DNA of 64,000 bases from Paenibacillus oralis (GCF_003863965.1 NZ_RRCN01000001.1:4484304-4548303), one strand, 5' to 3'; positions 28,541 to 38,239 are shown, counted from the first letter of the stretch. Translations and numbers: made by a program. Notes: generated from the sequence alone by a model not told the origin.

Positions 28541-30510
28541 GTACCGACCGTGTGTTTCTGGAAATTTTCAAAAACCGGGTGCAGGCGATCGTGGAGGAAA
28601 TGGCCAATGTCGTTCTCCGCACCGGGTTTACGGCGTTTGTCAAAGAGACGGGCGATTTCGGCACCTATCTGCTTTCGCCAAAGGGCGAAACCTTCGGCTC
28701 CCCGCTGGAGACCGGATACAGCCTGTCGCTGGGAATTCCGGCCGCGGAGGTGCTCGCCGCGGGCGAGCCGTGGCGGGAAGGGGACATCGTGATCTGCAAC
28801 GATCCCTACACCACCGGCGCCATGGCGACGCATTTGCCGGATGTCTATCTGTTGAAGCCTTTTTTTCATGACGGACGGATTATCGCCTTTGGGCTTTGCT
28901 TTATCCATTCCTCGGATGTCGGCGGCAAGGTGCCGGGCAGCGTCTCGCCAAGCTCTTACGATATTCATCAGGAGGGCATCCGGATCGCTCCGGTCAAGCT
29001 GTATGAAGCCGGCGTGCTGAATGAGCAGGTGCTGAACCTGTTCCTCCGCAATTGCCGCATCCCCGATCAGAACTGGGGGGACCTGCGGGCGCTGATGGCC
29101 GCGCTGAACCGCGGGGAGCGGAGACTCACGGAATTGATCGCGCGGTACGGACCGGAGCAGATCGAGCGGGGGATCGAGGATCTGCTGGCCTACGCGGAGA
29201 CGCGGGTGCGGCAGATCATCGCGGACATCCCGGACGGGACGTACGAGTTCTGGGACTACATCGAGGGCGGGCCCGGGGAATACCCGGTGCGGCTGCGGTG
29301 CGGTCTGATCGTCAGGGGGGACGAGATTTTCCTTGATTTTCGGGGGACCGATACCCAGGTGAGAGCTTCGTTTAATATCCCGACTCTGAACAAGCAGGGG
29401 CATTATTACCTGGTTCCCGCGTTAACCCGCTACTTCCGCACACTGGACCCGTCGATTCCCTGGAACTCGGGGATGGTGCGGATGATCGGCAACGAGGCGC
29501 CGCCGGCCAGCATTCTGAATCCGGAGTTTCCGGCCGCGGTCGGCGCGAGGGCATCCACCTTCATCAGGCTGATGGATGTGCTGACCGGAGCGCTCAGCCG
29601 GGCCCAGGAAAACAAGCTGCCGGCAGCCGGCGCGGGACAAGCCGCGATCGTGATGCTGGCGATGACCGATCCTGTCTCCGGCGGGAGAAAGGTGGGCGTC
29701 ATTCAGCCGATCTGCGGCGGCTCCGGAGCGAGACCGATGAAGGACGGGATCGATGGCATGGATTTTGCCGTCGGCCATCTGCGCAATATTCCGGTCGAGA
29801 CGGTGGAGGCGGACATGCCCGTGCTGATCGAGCGTTACGGTCTGCGGGCCGACTCCGCCGGAGCCGGCAAATACCGGGGCGGCAGCGGAATCGATCTCCG
29901 GCTCAAGGTGCTGAGTCCCGATACGGTGCTGACGGCGCGGAACATGGAGCGAATCCGCTTTCAACCCTGGGGGAGACTCGGCGGCCGGGCCGGCGCGCAC
30001 GGGGTGGCGCTGAAAAACGCGGGGCAAGCTGCGGAAGAGGATCTCGGACGCATCGATGAGCTGCTCTTGCAACCGGGCGACACGGTGACGTTTCTGTCGC
30101 AGGGCGGCGGCGGATACGGCAGTCCGTACGAGCGGGACCCCGCAGCCGTGCAAAACGATGTGCGCAGCGGTTTGATATCCGAGGCGGCCGCGCGGGAGCA
30201 ATACGGCGTTGTCCTGTACGGCGGCAAAGTGGATGCCGAGGCGACCCGGCTCACGCGAGCGGAGGCGCCTCAGCTAACGGCTTCCTTCCACTACGGGGAA
30301 GCGCGGGAAAGCTTCGAGGCGGTCTGGAGCGATGAGCTGCAGCTTGCCGTCGGCACGGCCCTGGCGGCTTATCCGCTTGCCCTGCGCGATTATCTCAAGC
30401 GCCGGACGATGACGGAAGTGGACCGGAGAATCGCGGCCGGGGAGCAGGTGCGGCCAAGCGATGCCGGGGACATCATGAGCGAAATTCACCGTAATTTGCT
30501 GTTGGGATAA
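28537..30510 (+). CDS. hyuB: Hydantoinase/oxoprolinase, subunit B
   Basis: Catalytic partner of HyuA, 657 aa from the ATG that overlaps the hyuA stop. Typical blocks are FLEIFKNRVQAIVEEM at the start, FTAFVKETGDFG, GDIVICNDPYTTGAMATHLPD (metal-binding region), CFIHSSDVGGKVPGS, RIPDQNWGDLRA, and the glycine-rich QGGGGYG end. The actual substrate is not readable: HyuB proteins of hydantoinases, oxoprolinases and acetone/acetophenone carboxylases look alike. The transporter and peptidase-like enzyme downstream suggest a small amide or cyclic peptide-like compound. Confidence 0.9.
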   Translation: MSTDRVFLEIFKNRVQAIVEEMANVVLRTGFTAFVKETGDFGTYLLSPKGETFGSPLETGYSLSLGIPAAEVLAAGEPWREGDIVICNDPYTTGAMATHLPDVYLLKPFFHDGRIIAFGLCFIHSSDVGGKVPGSVSPSSYDIHQEGIRIAPVKLYEAGVLNEQVLNLFLRNCRIPDQNWGDLRALMAALNRGERRLTELIARYGPEQIERGIEDLLAYAETRVRQIIADIPDGTYEFWDYIEGGPGEYPVRLRCGLIVRGDEIFLDFRGTDTQVRASFNIPTLNKQGHYYLVPALTRYFRTLDPSIPWNSGMVRMIGNEAPPASILNPEFPAAVGARASTFIRLMDVLTGALSRAQENKLPAAGAGQAAIVMLAMTDPVSGGRKVGVIQPICGGSGARPMKDGIDGMDFAVGHLRNIPVETVEADMPVLIERYGLRADSAGAGKYRGGSGIDLRLKVLSPDTVLTARNMERIRFQPWGRLGGRAGAHGVALKNAGQAAEEDLGRIDELLLQPGDTVTFLSQGGGGYGSPYERDPAAVQNDVRSGLISEAAAREQYGVVLYGGKVDAEATRLTRAEAPQLTASFHYGEARESFEAVWSDELQLAVGTALAAYPLALRDYLKRRTMTEVDRRIAAGEQVRPSDAGDIMSEIHRNLLLG

Positions 30511-30551
30511 TGTAAGGCCAATTCATACTTAAATCAGGAGGTTTGATTGCT

Positions 30552-31733
30552 ATGAAGCATAAAGCGAAATCGATCGTATCTTTATCCATCCTGCTGGTCT
30601 TTTCCCTGGTGTTCCTTGCGGCTTGCGGCAATGGCGGGGGAAATGGCGGCGCCGCCGAAGGCAGTAACAGCAACGGCAATGGCAACGCGGCAAATTCGCC
30701 GGCCGCTCCATCCGGCAACGGCGGTTCCGGGGAAAAAATCAAGCTGAGCATGTTCATTTGGGCCGGCGCCAATCAGGATGTCGTTCCGAAGGAGATTGTC
30801 GCCAACTACATCAAGGAGCATCCCAACGTGGAGGTTGAATTTGTGGAATCCTCCAACTCCGTGATGTATCCGAAAATGCTGGCGGCCAAAAACGCCGACC
30901 CCAACAATCCGGTAGTGAATTTCGGTTATTTCAACGCCGACGCTTCCGCCAAGGGCATCAGCGATGATATGTGGGAGCCGCTGGACCCGGCGATTGTGAC
31001 GCATATGCAGGATATTCCCGAACAGTACCACACTGCGGACAACCGGGGGATCGTATGGGGCGTGAGCAATTTTGCGCTTGTGTATAACAAGGACCTGGTG
31101 AAAACAGCGCCGGCCAGTTGGAGCGATCTGTGGGAAAACAGTGAATTCAAGGACAAGGTAGCGCTTTGGGATTATATGTTTTACGCCTACATTGCGCCTG
31201 TCATCGAGCTGAAAGGCCAGGAGCTTGGCGCCTCCTATGAAAATCCGGAAGCGGCGTTTAAGTTCTGGGCGGAGCATACGGATCAGGTCCGCTCTCTGGT
31301 AACCTCCAACGACCAGTTGAAAAATATGCTGGTGTCCGGCGAAGCGCTGATCGCTCCGTTCAGTTCGCAAACCGCGCAAACCTGGATTGATGATGAAGGG
31401 CTGCCGCTGGGCGTCGCCATTCCGAAGGAAGGCTTTATTTCATTCCCTTATTCCCTGCAGGTGGTCAAGGGCTCGACTCCGGAGCAGACCCGGGTGGCCA
31501 ATGAGATTATCAACGAATTGCTGGCTCCGGAAAACCTGACCCGCTACGCGGAAGTCACGGGAACGCCGGTGACGAGCACCGCCGCAGCCATCCCCGACAA
31601 ATACAAGGATGATCCTTCCTTCTCCGTCGAGGAGCAAAACAAAGGTCTGAACCCGGACTGGGCGACGATGGCGAAAGACGCCTCGGTGTGGAAGGATTTT
31701 TGGGACCGTCTGGTCAAAACGAAGCTGAATTAA
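30552..31733 (+). CDS. ABC importer substrate-binding lipoprotein (PotD-like)
   Basis: 393 aa. The signal peptide ends in lipobox LAAC, followed by a Gly/Asn/Ser linker and a class D binding-protein fold of the spermidine/putrescine or Fe3+ type: IKLSMFIWAGANQDVVPKEI, MLAAKNADPNNPVVNFGYF, and the inter-lobe loops with VWGVSNFALVYNKDLVK. ATG 30552 lies nine bases after AGGAGG; the TTG at 30543 is less likely. It should deliver the substrate of the hyu enzymes to the permeases encoded downstream. The four acidic polyamine-binding residues of PotD were not verified. Confidence 0.85.
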   Translation: MKHKAKSIVSLSILLVFSLVFLAACGNGGGNGGAAEGSNSNGNGNAANSPAAPSGNGGSGEKIKLSMFIWAGANQDVVPKEIVANYIKEHPNVEVEFVESSNSVMYPKMLAAKNADPNNPVVNFGYFNADASAKGISDDMWEPLDPAIVTHMQDIPEQYHTADNRGIVWGVSNFALVYNKDLVKTAPASWSDLWENSEFKDKVALWDYMFYAYIAPVIELKGQELGASYENPEAAFKFWAEHTDQVRSLVTSNDQLKNMLVSGEALIAPFSSQTAQTWIDDEGLPLGVAIPKEGFISFPYSLQVVKGSTPEQTRVANEIINELLAPENLTRYAEVTGTPVTSTAAAIPDKYKDDPSFSVEEQNKGLNPDWATMAKDASVWKDFWDRLVKTKLN

Positions 31734-31763
31734 CCAAAACGGCAAGGGAGGGGGCGGCTTGGG

Positions 31764-32879
31764 ATGCCCGAGACAGAGAAACAAACGGCGATTGAAGCGC
31801 AAAACGTCGTCAGAAAATTCGGCGGGCAGTATGCGGTGAAATCCGTCTCTTTTGAAGTGAAGCAGGGAGAGTTTGTCTCCCTGCTTGGCCCCAGCGGCTG
31901 CGGAAAAACAACGCTGCTGCGCATGCTCGGGGGGCTCGATCGGCCCGACGAAGGCGCGATCCTGCTCGCCGGCCGGGATGTGACGAAAATTCCCGCGTAC
32001 GGCAGAGACACCAACATGATTTTTCAACAGCTCGCATTGTTCCCGCATATGGATGTGTACAAAAATATCGCCTACGGCTTGCGTATGAAGGGGCGCGCCA
32101 AGGCCGATATTCGCGCCAAAGTCGAACGGGCGCTGGAGCTGGTTCAGCTGCCTGGCTACGGCGGCCGCTCCGTCGCCCAGCTTTCCGGCGGCCAGGCGCA
32201 GCGGGTGGCGATCGCCCGGGCGCTCGTCAACGAGCCGAAGGTGCTGCTGCTGGACGAGCCGTTGTCCGCGCTCGACGCCCAGCTCAGACTGGACATGCAG
32301 CGCGAGCTGAAGCGGATTCAGCGGGAATCCGGGACAACGTTTATTTTTGTGACCCATGATCAAAAAGAAGCGCTGAACGTCTCGGACCGGATCGGCGTGA
32401 TGCGCGGCGGCAGGCTGCTGCAGTACGGCACGCCCGACGATATTTACGAGCGCCCGGCGGACAGCTTTGTCGCCAAATTCATCGGCGACACGAATCTGCT
32501 GCCGGCCACGCTTGTTTCGCTAGGCGGTGACGCGGCTTCCGTCCGGGCGGCCGGCGCGCTCTCCCGCGTCCATGTCGGCCCCGGCGGCACCGCGATAGCC
32601 GCAGGCGGGCAGGGTTATATCTCCATCCGCTACGAATACGTCCGGGTTGGGGAGGACGCGGCGCAGCTCGGCAACACGCTGAACGCGATCGTGGAGGACG
32701 TGCGTTACGGCGGCACGTTTCTGCAATACGAGCTGCGGCTTGACGGCGAGCACCGGCTGACCGCGAGCGTGCCGCATTATCCGGGGAACCGGCGCTATGA
32801 GCCCGGCGAATCCGTCCTGATCGGGTGGGAGCCGAAGGACGCGATCCTGCTGCCCGGGGACGGGGAGGGAGAAGCGTGA
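31764..32879 (+). CDS. ABC importer ATPase (PotA-like)
   Basis: 371 aa. Walker A GPSGCGKTT, Q-loop in MIFQQLALFPHM, signature LSGGQAQRVAIARAL, Walker B VLLLDEPLSALD and the switch His in VTHDQKEA. The C-terminal ~130 residues form a TOBE regulatory domain, as in polyamine and iron importers. It energises the two permeases encoded next; its stop overlaps the GTG of the first permease by two bases. Confidence 0.92.
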   Translation: MPETEKQTAIEAQNVVRKFGGQYAVKSVSFEVKQGEFVSLLGPSGCGKTTLLRMLGGLDRPDEGAILLAGRDVTKIPAYGRDTNMIFQQLALFPHMDVYKNIAYGLRMKGRAKADIRAKVERALELVQLPGYGGRSVAQLSGGQAQRVAIARALVNEPKVLLLDEPLSALDAQLRLDMQRELKRIQRESGTTFIFVTHDQKEALNVSDRIGVMRGGRLLQYGTPDDIYERPADSFVAKFIGDTNLLPATLVSLGGDAASVRAAGALSRVHVGPGGTAIAAGGQGYISIRYEYVRVGEDAAQLGNTLNAIVEDVRYGGTFLQYELRLDGEHRLTASVPHYPGNRRYEPGESVLIGWEPKDAILLPGDGEGEA

Positions 32880-33793
32880 AGGCCGCGGCAAATCGCCGGC
32901 ATCGGCGCTGGTCGCCGCCGGACAGGTCCTGGGGCACGGCGCTGCTGCTCCTGCTGCCGTCCCTATTGCTCATGGGCATCATTTATATCGGCTCCCTGCT
33001 TATTTTCGGCCGCTACAGCTTCGATTCGTTTGCGGGAGGACGTCTGGTTTCGGCCTTCCAATGGGACGCCTACACCGCGTTTCTCGGCGATCCGTATTAT
33101 TGGAAACTGATCGGGGACACCTTTTCGCTGGCGCTGAAGGTGACCGGAATTACGCTGCTGCTCGCGTATCCGCTGGCTTATTATCTGGCCGGCATCCGCA
33201 AGCCGGCATGGCGGCAAACCCTGCTGCTGATTACGTTTATGCCGCTGCTCGTCAGCGCGGTCGTCAAATCCTACGCCTGGATGGTGCTGCTGTCCAGACA
33301 AGGCCTGCTGAACTGGCTGTTTATCAAGCTCGGGCTCACGGAGAACGGCTTTGAAATGACGTTCAACGAGACCGGGGTGATCATCGCGCTCGTGCATATT
33401 TTTTTGCCCTTTATGGTGATTCCGATTTTGAGCGTGCTGGTGCAGCAGGACAGCCAATTGAAGGCGGCGGCCCACGACCTCGGGGCCGGAAGCGTACGGG
33501 CGTTCCTGACGATTACTTTGCCGCTGTCGGTACGGGGCATCGTATCCGGCATTCAGATCGTGTTCACTTTATGTTTGACCGCGTTTACAACGCCCGCCTT
33601 GATCGGCGGGGGCAGAGTGATGACGCTGCCGACGTTTATTTATCAGCGGACCCTGGACACCAACTGGCCGATGGCCGCCGTGGCCAGCCTGTTTCTGATT
33701 CTGGCCTCCACCCTGGCGGTCTGGGTGCTGAACCGGCTTGCGGATCTGCTTGCTTTTCAGCGGTCCAAAGGAGGGAAACGGCATGCGGCTTAG
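32876..33793 (+). CDS. ABC importer permease 1 (PotB-like)
   Basis: 305 aa with about six helices. The EAA loop reads AHDLGAGSVRAFLTITLPLS, which docks on the ATPase. GTG 32876 overlaps the ATPase stop and follows GGAGGGAGAAGC; the frame is open further upstream without a ribosome site. Forms a heterodimer with the next gene product. Confidence 0.9.
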   Translation: MKAAANRRHRRWSPPDRSWGTALLLLLPSLLLMGIIYIGSLLIFGRYSFDSFAGGRLVSAFQWDAYTAFLGDPYYWKLIGDTFSLALKVTGITLLLAYPLAYYLAGIRKPAWRQTLLLITFMPLLVSAVVKSYAWMVLLSRQGLLNWLFIKLGLTENGFEMTFNETGVIIALVHIFLPFMVIPILSVLVQQDSQLKAAAHDLGAGSVRAFLTITLPLSVRGIVSGIQIVFTLCLTAFTTPALIGGGRVMTLPTFIYQRTLDTNWPMAAVASLFLILASTLAVWVLNRLADLLAFQRSKGGKRHAA

Positions 33794-34604
33794 ACCCAAA
33801 TGGATCGGGGTAACGCTGACGGTCATCGCGCTGGCGGTTTGCCTCTTTTTGATTGCACCGCTCATCATCGTCGTGATCACCTCCCTGAACCCGGCCTCTT
33901 ACAGCGTGTTTCCGCCGCAGGGGCTGTCGCTCAGATGGTATGAAAACCTGGCTTCGCAGCCGCAGTTTCTGCGGGCTTTCCGCAACAGTGTGATCGCCTC
34001 CGGCTGCGCTACGCTGCTGGCGCTTACGGCGGGCACGCTGGCCGCGCTGGCGATTCAGCGGTACCGTTTTCCCGGACGTAATCTGCTGCGCGCGATTTTT
34101 ATGTCCCCGATGGTCGTGCCCAAGATCGCGCTGGGCGTCGCCTATCTGATTTTGTTCTCCCGGCTGAAGATCGCCGGCGGCCTGTTTGCCCTGATCCTTG
34201 GGGAGGCGGTCACGATTTTGCCGTTTGTGCTGTCCATTATCGGAAGCACGCTGGCCAATTTGAAAAAAGAGTACGAAGAGGCGGCGGCCGATTTGGGCGC
34301 GGGTCCGGTCCGGACCTTCTTCACGGTCACGTTGCCCCAGATGCGCATGGGTTTGCTGCTGAGTGGAGCGCTGTCCTTTATCTTTACGTTTGATCAGGTG
34401 GAGACGGCTTTGTTGATCCTGCGCCCACAGAACAATACGCTGCCGATCGAGCTGTTCCTGTACATGGAAAAATGGCAGGACCCGACGATCGCGGTTGTAT
34501 CGACGCTGATGCTGCTATTGGCGCTGGTGCTGTTCCTGGGCTTTGGATTTTTGCTGCGCTCGGCGCCGCAGGTACAGCAGGTGCTGGGAAAAAAGGATGA
34601 ATAG
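33783..34604 (+). CDS. ABC importer permease 2 (PotC-like)
   Basis: 273 aa with about six helices and the EAA loop EEAAADLGAGPVRTFFTVTL. ATG 33783 follows AAAGGAGGGAAACGGC and overlaps the preceding gene by 11 bp. Completes a four-gene importer of the polyamine/opine/thiamine-type 2 family. Confidence 0.9.
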   Translation: MRLRPKWIGVTLTVIALAVCLFLIAPLIIVVITSLNPASYSVFPPQGLSLRWYENLASQPQFLRAFRNSVIASGCATLLALTAGTLAALAIQRYRFPGRNLLRAIFMSPMVVPKIALGVAYLILFSRLKIAGGLFALILGEAVTILPFVLSIIGSTLANLKKEYEEAAADLGAGPVRTFFTVTLPQMRMGLLLSGALSFIFTFDQVETALLILRPQNNTLPIELFLYMEKWQDPTIAVVSTLMLLLALVLFLGFGFLLRSAPQVQQVLGKKDE

Positions 34605-34644
34605 CTGCAAATGCAAACTATGGAAAGCGAAGGAGGAACCATCA

Positions 34645-35877
34645 ATGAGTGCAGAGGAAGTGCGAGTACGGCCGGAGGCCGCCCGGGGCGGGATCGCCAA
34701 CCGGGAGCGCGCCGCAAGCGTGATGGAGCGGGAAGGGCTGCAGGCGCTGATCGCCACCACGCCGGAGAACATCGCTTACGTGATCGGGGCGGCGCTGCGG
34801 ACGACCAACTGGTCGATGCAGATTTACGCCGTATTGCCGAGGGATCCGGGGGCGCGTCCGCGCCTTGTTTTACCGACAAACCGGCTGGGCGTGATCGCGC
34901 AGATGGGCGTACCGGACGCGGAGCTGTATTTGTTCAGCGACTTTTTTGTCGAAGGGTCGCCCGTAGGACAGCCCTCGACGCCTGACATCGATTTGTTTTA
35001 TGACCTATTGGGGCGGACGGCGGTTTACCCGGGTCCGCTTGAAGCGCTCGCCGCGGCGCTGAAAGATCTGGATATCCCGCAAGGGCCGCTTGGGGTGGAT
35101 GAAATGCGCATCAATCCGGCGCTCTACGCCAAACTCGGCGAATCGCTGCCGGCGGGCCATGTCCGCCCGGCTTACGGCTTGTTCCGGGAGGTCCGCCAAG
35201 TGAAAACGCCGGCAGAGGTCGCCCGTTTGCGGCGGTCCGCCGAGCTCAATGAACGGATCGAGGAGGAACTGATCCATCTGATCGCGGACGGGGTTCACGA
35301 GGAAGAGCTGGCAGCCCATTACCGGGACCGGATCATCCGCGCCGGCGGAACGCCGGCGATGATCGCGGTCGGGGCGGGACCGCGCAGCGCCTTGCCGCTG
35401 ATCGAGCACTATTTCCACCGGGTTGGGCCGGGTGAACAGGTGCGGTTCGACCTGTGCTGTCAACTCGACAGCTACTGGGCGGATACCGGACGCACCGTGG
35501 TGCTGGGACAGCCGTTCGAGTGGCAGCAGCGGCATTTCGCGGCTGTCCGCGGCGGCTGGGAGCGGGCGCTGGAGCTGGTGCGCCCGGGAGTCAAGGCTTC
35601 GGCGGTGTTTGCGGCCGCCGTCGAAACGGTGCGGCGCGGCGGGATTCCGCATTATCGCCGCCAGCATGTGGGCCACGCCATCGGCCTGGAGCTTTATGAC
35701 GACATCGTGCTTGCCCCGGGAGACCACCGGGAGCTGCAGGAAGGGATGGTGTTCTGCGTGGAGGTGCCGTATTACGAGCTTGGCGCCGGAGGCTTCCAAA
35801 TCGAGGATACCGTCGTAGTTACGAAGGATGGATATGAATTTTTGACGCATCTGGACCGCAAACTTTTTGTGCAGTAG
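34645..35877 (+). CDS. M24-family metallopeptidase (Xaa-Pro peptidase/creatinase fold)
   Basis: 410 aa. The N-terminal creatinase-like domain (~1-165) is followed by the pita-bread catalytic domain. The dinuclear metal ligands are in place: two Asp eleven residues apart (FDLCCQLDSYWADTGRT), His in RQHVGHAIGLE, Glu in VEVPYY and Glu in IEDTVVV. Because all five ligands are present, I favour a metal-dependent Xaa-Pro-type dipeptidase over creatinase, which lacks them. ATG 34645 has GAAGGAGGAACC. Last gene of the hyu operon; it may hydrolyse the opened product of HyuAB. Confidence 0.85.
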   Translation: MSAEEVRVRPEAARGGIANRERAASVMEREGLQALIATTPENIAYVIGAALRTTNWSMQIYAVLPRDPGARPRLVLPTNRLGVIAQMGVPDAELYLFSDFFVEGSPVGQPSTPDIDLFYDLLGRTAVYPGPLEALAAALKDLDIPQGPLGVDEMRINPALYAKLGESLPAGHVRPAYGLFREVRQVKTPAEVARLRRSAELNERIEEELIHLIADGVHEEELAAHYRDRIIRAGGTPAMIAVGAGPRSALPLIEHYFHRVGPGEQVRFDLCCQLDSYWADTGRTVVLGQPFEWQQRHFAAVRGGWERALELVRPGVKASAVFAAAVETVRRGGIPHYRRQHVGHAIGLELYDDIVLAPGDHRELQEGMVFCVEVPYYELGAGGFQIEDTVVVTKDGYEFLTHLDRKLFVQ

Positions 35878-35938
35878 TTGCACAGTAGTTGTAAGTAGCG
35901 GTGAGAGTGTAACTTTGAAAAGAGGTCTTGATCACTCC

Positions 35939-37141
35939 ATGGAATATATCCTGAAAGGCACGCGGTCATTTCGGAACACCGCCCTGGCGATGTTCGCCGG
36001 GGGGTTCTGCACCTTTGCGATTTTGTATTGCCTGCAGCCGCTGATGCCCGAATTTTCCCGGGAGTTTGGCGTTTCGCCGGCGGTTGCCAGCTTGTCGCTG
36101 TCGATTTCAACGCTGACGATGGCGGTCACGATGCTGTTTGTCGGGGCGGTTTCGGACAGTCTGGGCCGCAAGGTGGTCATGGGCTGCTCGCTGTTTGGGG
36201 CGGCGCTCGTCGCCCTGCTCATTGCCTTCAGTCCGGGATTTGGTGCCCTGCTCGCGCTTCGCGTCGTGCAGGGCATCGTACTTGCCGGCCTGCCGGCGAT
36301 CGCCATGACCTACCTGAGCGAGGAGATCGATCCGGCCAGCCTTGGCTATGCCATGGGGCTGTACATCAGCGGCAATTCGGTGGGCGGTATGGGCGGCCGC
36401 GTGATCACCGGCATGCTGACGGATGCTTTTGACTGGCGGGTGGCGGTAGGGGCAATCGCTTTGTTTAGTCTGGCGGCGGTGCTGCTCTTTTGGCGTTGGC
36501 TGCCCGCTTCCCGCCATTTTAAACGCCAGACGTTTGCCTTTGGGGACATTTTGTCCACACTGCTTGGCCAATGCAAGGATGTGCGCCTGCTTTGTTTGTA
36601 CGGGCTCGGTTTTGTCCTGATGGGCAGCTTTGTCACCTTGTTCAATTATATCGGCTACCGGCTGACGGCTCCGCCGTACGAATTGAGCCAGACGCTGGTG
36701 GGGTGGATTTTCATCGTTTATGTGATGGGAACGATCAGCTCCACATGGATGGGCAAGCTGGCCGACCAATACGGCCGGTATGCCGTGATGGGTCTGGCGC
36801 TGGGCATGATGCTGGCCGGCGCCCTGCTGACGCTCGCGGGAAGTTTGGGCATGATCATCGCCGGCATCTCAGTGTTTACCTTTGGTTTCTTTGGAGGACA
36901 TTCCATTGCCAGCAGCTGGATCGGCATTATCGCCACCGAGCACAAATCCCAGGCTTCATCGCTGTATTTGTTCTTTTATTATGTAGGTTCCGGCGTAAGC
37001 GGCACCATCGGAGGGCTTTTCTATTCCAGTTACGGCTGGAATGGCCTCATCGCCATGCTGGCCTGTTTTCTGCTCGCCGGTCTTTTGTTGAGCTTCGTAC
37101 TGCGTCAACGGGGTGCGGAGCAAACCGATCATATGATTTGA
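35939..37141 (+). CDS. MFS transporter (YnfM-like 12-helix family)
   Basis: 400 aa with twelve helices. CTFAILYCLQPLMPEFSREF is helix 1, GAVSDSLGRKVVM is motif A, and a second motif A-like loop is GKLADQYGRYAVM. It resembles the YnfM/arabinose-efflux branch; the substrate is unknown. ATG 35939 was chosen for the membrane start, though the ribosome site is weak (AGAGG at 14 bp) and a TTG at 35915 is possible. It lies 60 bp after the M24 gene without a terminator between, so it may be the end of the same transcript. Confidence 0.8.
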   Translation: MEYILKGTRSFRNTALAMFAGGFCTFAILYCLQPLMPEFSREFGVSPAVASLSLSISTLTMAVTMLFVGAVSDSLGRKVVMGCSLFGAALVALLIAFSPGFGALLALRVVQGIVLAGLPAIAMTYLSEEIDPASLGYAMGLYISGNSVGGMGGRVITGMLTDAFDWRVAVGAIALFSLAAVLLFWRWLPASRHFKRQTFAFGDILSTLLGQCKDVRLLCLYGLGFVLMGSFVTLFNYIGYRLTAPPYELSQTLVGWIFIVYVMGTISSTWMGKLADQYGRYAVMGLALGMMLAGALLTLAGSLGMIIAGISVFTFGFFGGHSIASSWIGIIATEHKSQASSLYLFFYYVGSGVSGTIGGLFYSSYGWNGLIAMLACFLLAGLLLSFVLRQRGAEQTDHMI

Positions 37142-37272
37142 GAAAGCGGATTCAAAAAGTGAAAGCAATGGTTCGTGACTCCAATCACAAGCTGGACAGC
37201 CTGTTTATGCTATTTTTAAGTAAAAATTTAATGTCCTAAGAGCTTGACGTTGGAAAAAAAGGGGAAAGTACG

Positions 37273-37983
37273 ATGGAAAGCTGCCACCATTGCAGCGAGG
37301 CGCTGTGCACCCGCAAAGTTCCTATATTTGCTTCGTTGTCCGAAGAGGATCTGGCCAAGATCAGCACGATGATCAAACATCGGAAATATCGAAAGGGACA
37401 AGCGTTGATTTTGGAAGAACAACCTTCGGAAACATTGTTTATTGTCCGCGAGGGTTATGTGAAGCTGTTGAAAATTACGGCGCAAGGCAAAGAGCAAATT
37501 TTGCGAGTTCTTTCAACGGGTGAGTTTTTCGGCGAATTGAGTATCTTCAATAGCGGCGAGACCAGCAACTTTAGCGCTTATGCGCTGGAGGACACCGATG
37601 TTTGCCTGTTGACCAAAAGGGATATGGAACTTATCATTCAGGAAAATCCGGATATTTCGTTAAAGCTGCTGCAGAGCATTACCAAGCGCTTGGCGGCTAC
37701 AGAGAACCTGGCGCAAAGCTTGGCGACAAACGATCCCGAAATCCGCATCGCCTATATGATTTTGGAGCTTGGCCGCAAATACGGCAAAGCGGATCAGGAT
37801 CAAGAGCGCATTAAGATCAGACTTCCGCTATCGCGTGAAGAGATGGCCAACTATGTGGGCGTTACAAGAGAAACCATCAGCCGCAAGTTCAGCAAATTCG
37901 AGCAGGCGGGAATTATTGAACTCAACGGAACACGGGAGCTTACGATTTGCGATATCCAAAAACTGAATGACTATGTTGATTAA
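37273..37983 (+). CDS. FNR-type Crp-family regulator, probable oxygen or NO sensor
   Basis: 236 aa. N-terminal Cys4-x2-Cys7-x4-Cys12 plus Cys111 reproduce the spacing pattern of E. coli FNR, so a [4Fe-4S] cluster is likely. Cyclic-nucleotide fold residues ~20-125 (KYRKGQALILEEQPSETLF, GEFFGELSIF), a dimer helix, then a winged helix with LPLSREEMANYVGVTRETIS; the recognition helix has VTRETISRKFSKF. ATG follows AAAGGGGAAAGTACG. It faces the rubredoxin-flavodiiron operon, and FNR-like boxes occur before that operon and before hcp, which are the obvious targets. Confidence 0.88.
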   Translation: MESCHHCSEALCTRKVPIFASLSEEDLAKISTMIKHRKYRKGQALILEEQPSETLFIVREGYVKLLKITAQGKEQILRVLSTGEFFGELSIFNSGETSNFSAYALEDTDVCLLTKRDMELIIQENPDISLKLLQSITKRLAATENLAQSLATNDPEIRIAYMILELGRKYGKADQDQERIKIRLPLSREEMANYVGVTRETISRKFSKFEQAGIIELNGTRELTICDIQKLNDYVD

Positions 37984-37985
37984 GG

Positions 37986-38033
37986 ACAACGCCCCGTTCT
38001 CCCCCCGTCGTTTTGCGGAGAAGCGGGGCATTG
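37986..38033. terminator. Shared hairpin between the FNR gene and rubredoxin
   Basis: ACGCCCCGTTCTCC pairs with GGAGAAGCGGGGCAT across a loop. It lies between two convergent genes and probably serves both, although the T-tracts are short. Confidence 0.6.
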
Positions 38034-38046
38034 TTAGGGTTAACGG

Positions 38047-38211
38047 CTAATCTTCAATAGGCAGAAACTGGCTTTTGTCTTCGCCGCATACCGGGCATAC
38101 CCAATCTTCGGGAAGGTCCTCAAAAGCAGTCCCCGGCGAAATACCTTCATCGGGATCTCCAACGGCCGGATCGTAAATATAACCGCAAGGCTGGCATATA
38201 TATTTTTTCAT
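38047..38211 (-). CDS. Rubredoxin
   Basis: 54-aa electron carrier with two CxxC iron knuckles ([12 protein letters not shown] and [10 protein letters not shown]) and the usual [20 protein letters not shown] core. Moves electrons from the NADH-dependent flavoprotein encoded next to it to the flavodiiron protein. ATG at 38211 has AGGAGATGTCGAAAA upstream on the minus strand. Too short for routine ORF lists, but unmistakable. Confidence 0.96.
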   Translation of the reverse strand: MKKYICQPCGYIYDPAVGDPDEGISPGTAFEDLPEDWVCPVCGEDKSQFLPIED

Positions 38212-38239
38212 TTTTCGACATCTCCTCTGGTTTGAATTT

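Noticed and set aside
28486-30201. Large minus-strand ORFs opposite hyuB
   Set aside because: Shadow frames of a strongly coding GC-rich gene.
34645-35877. Creatinase as the identity of the M24 enzyme
   Set aside because: All five metal ligands of M24 peptidases are present, whereas creatinase works without metal.
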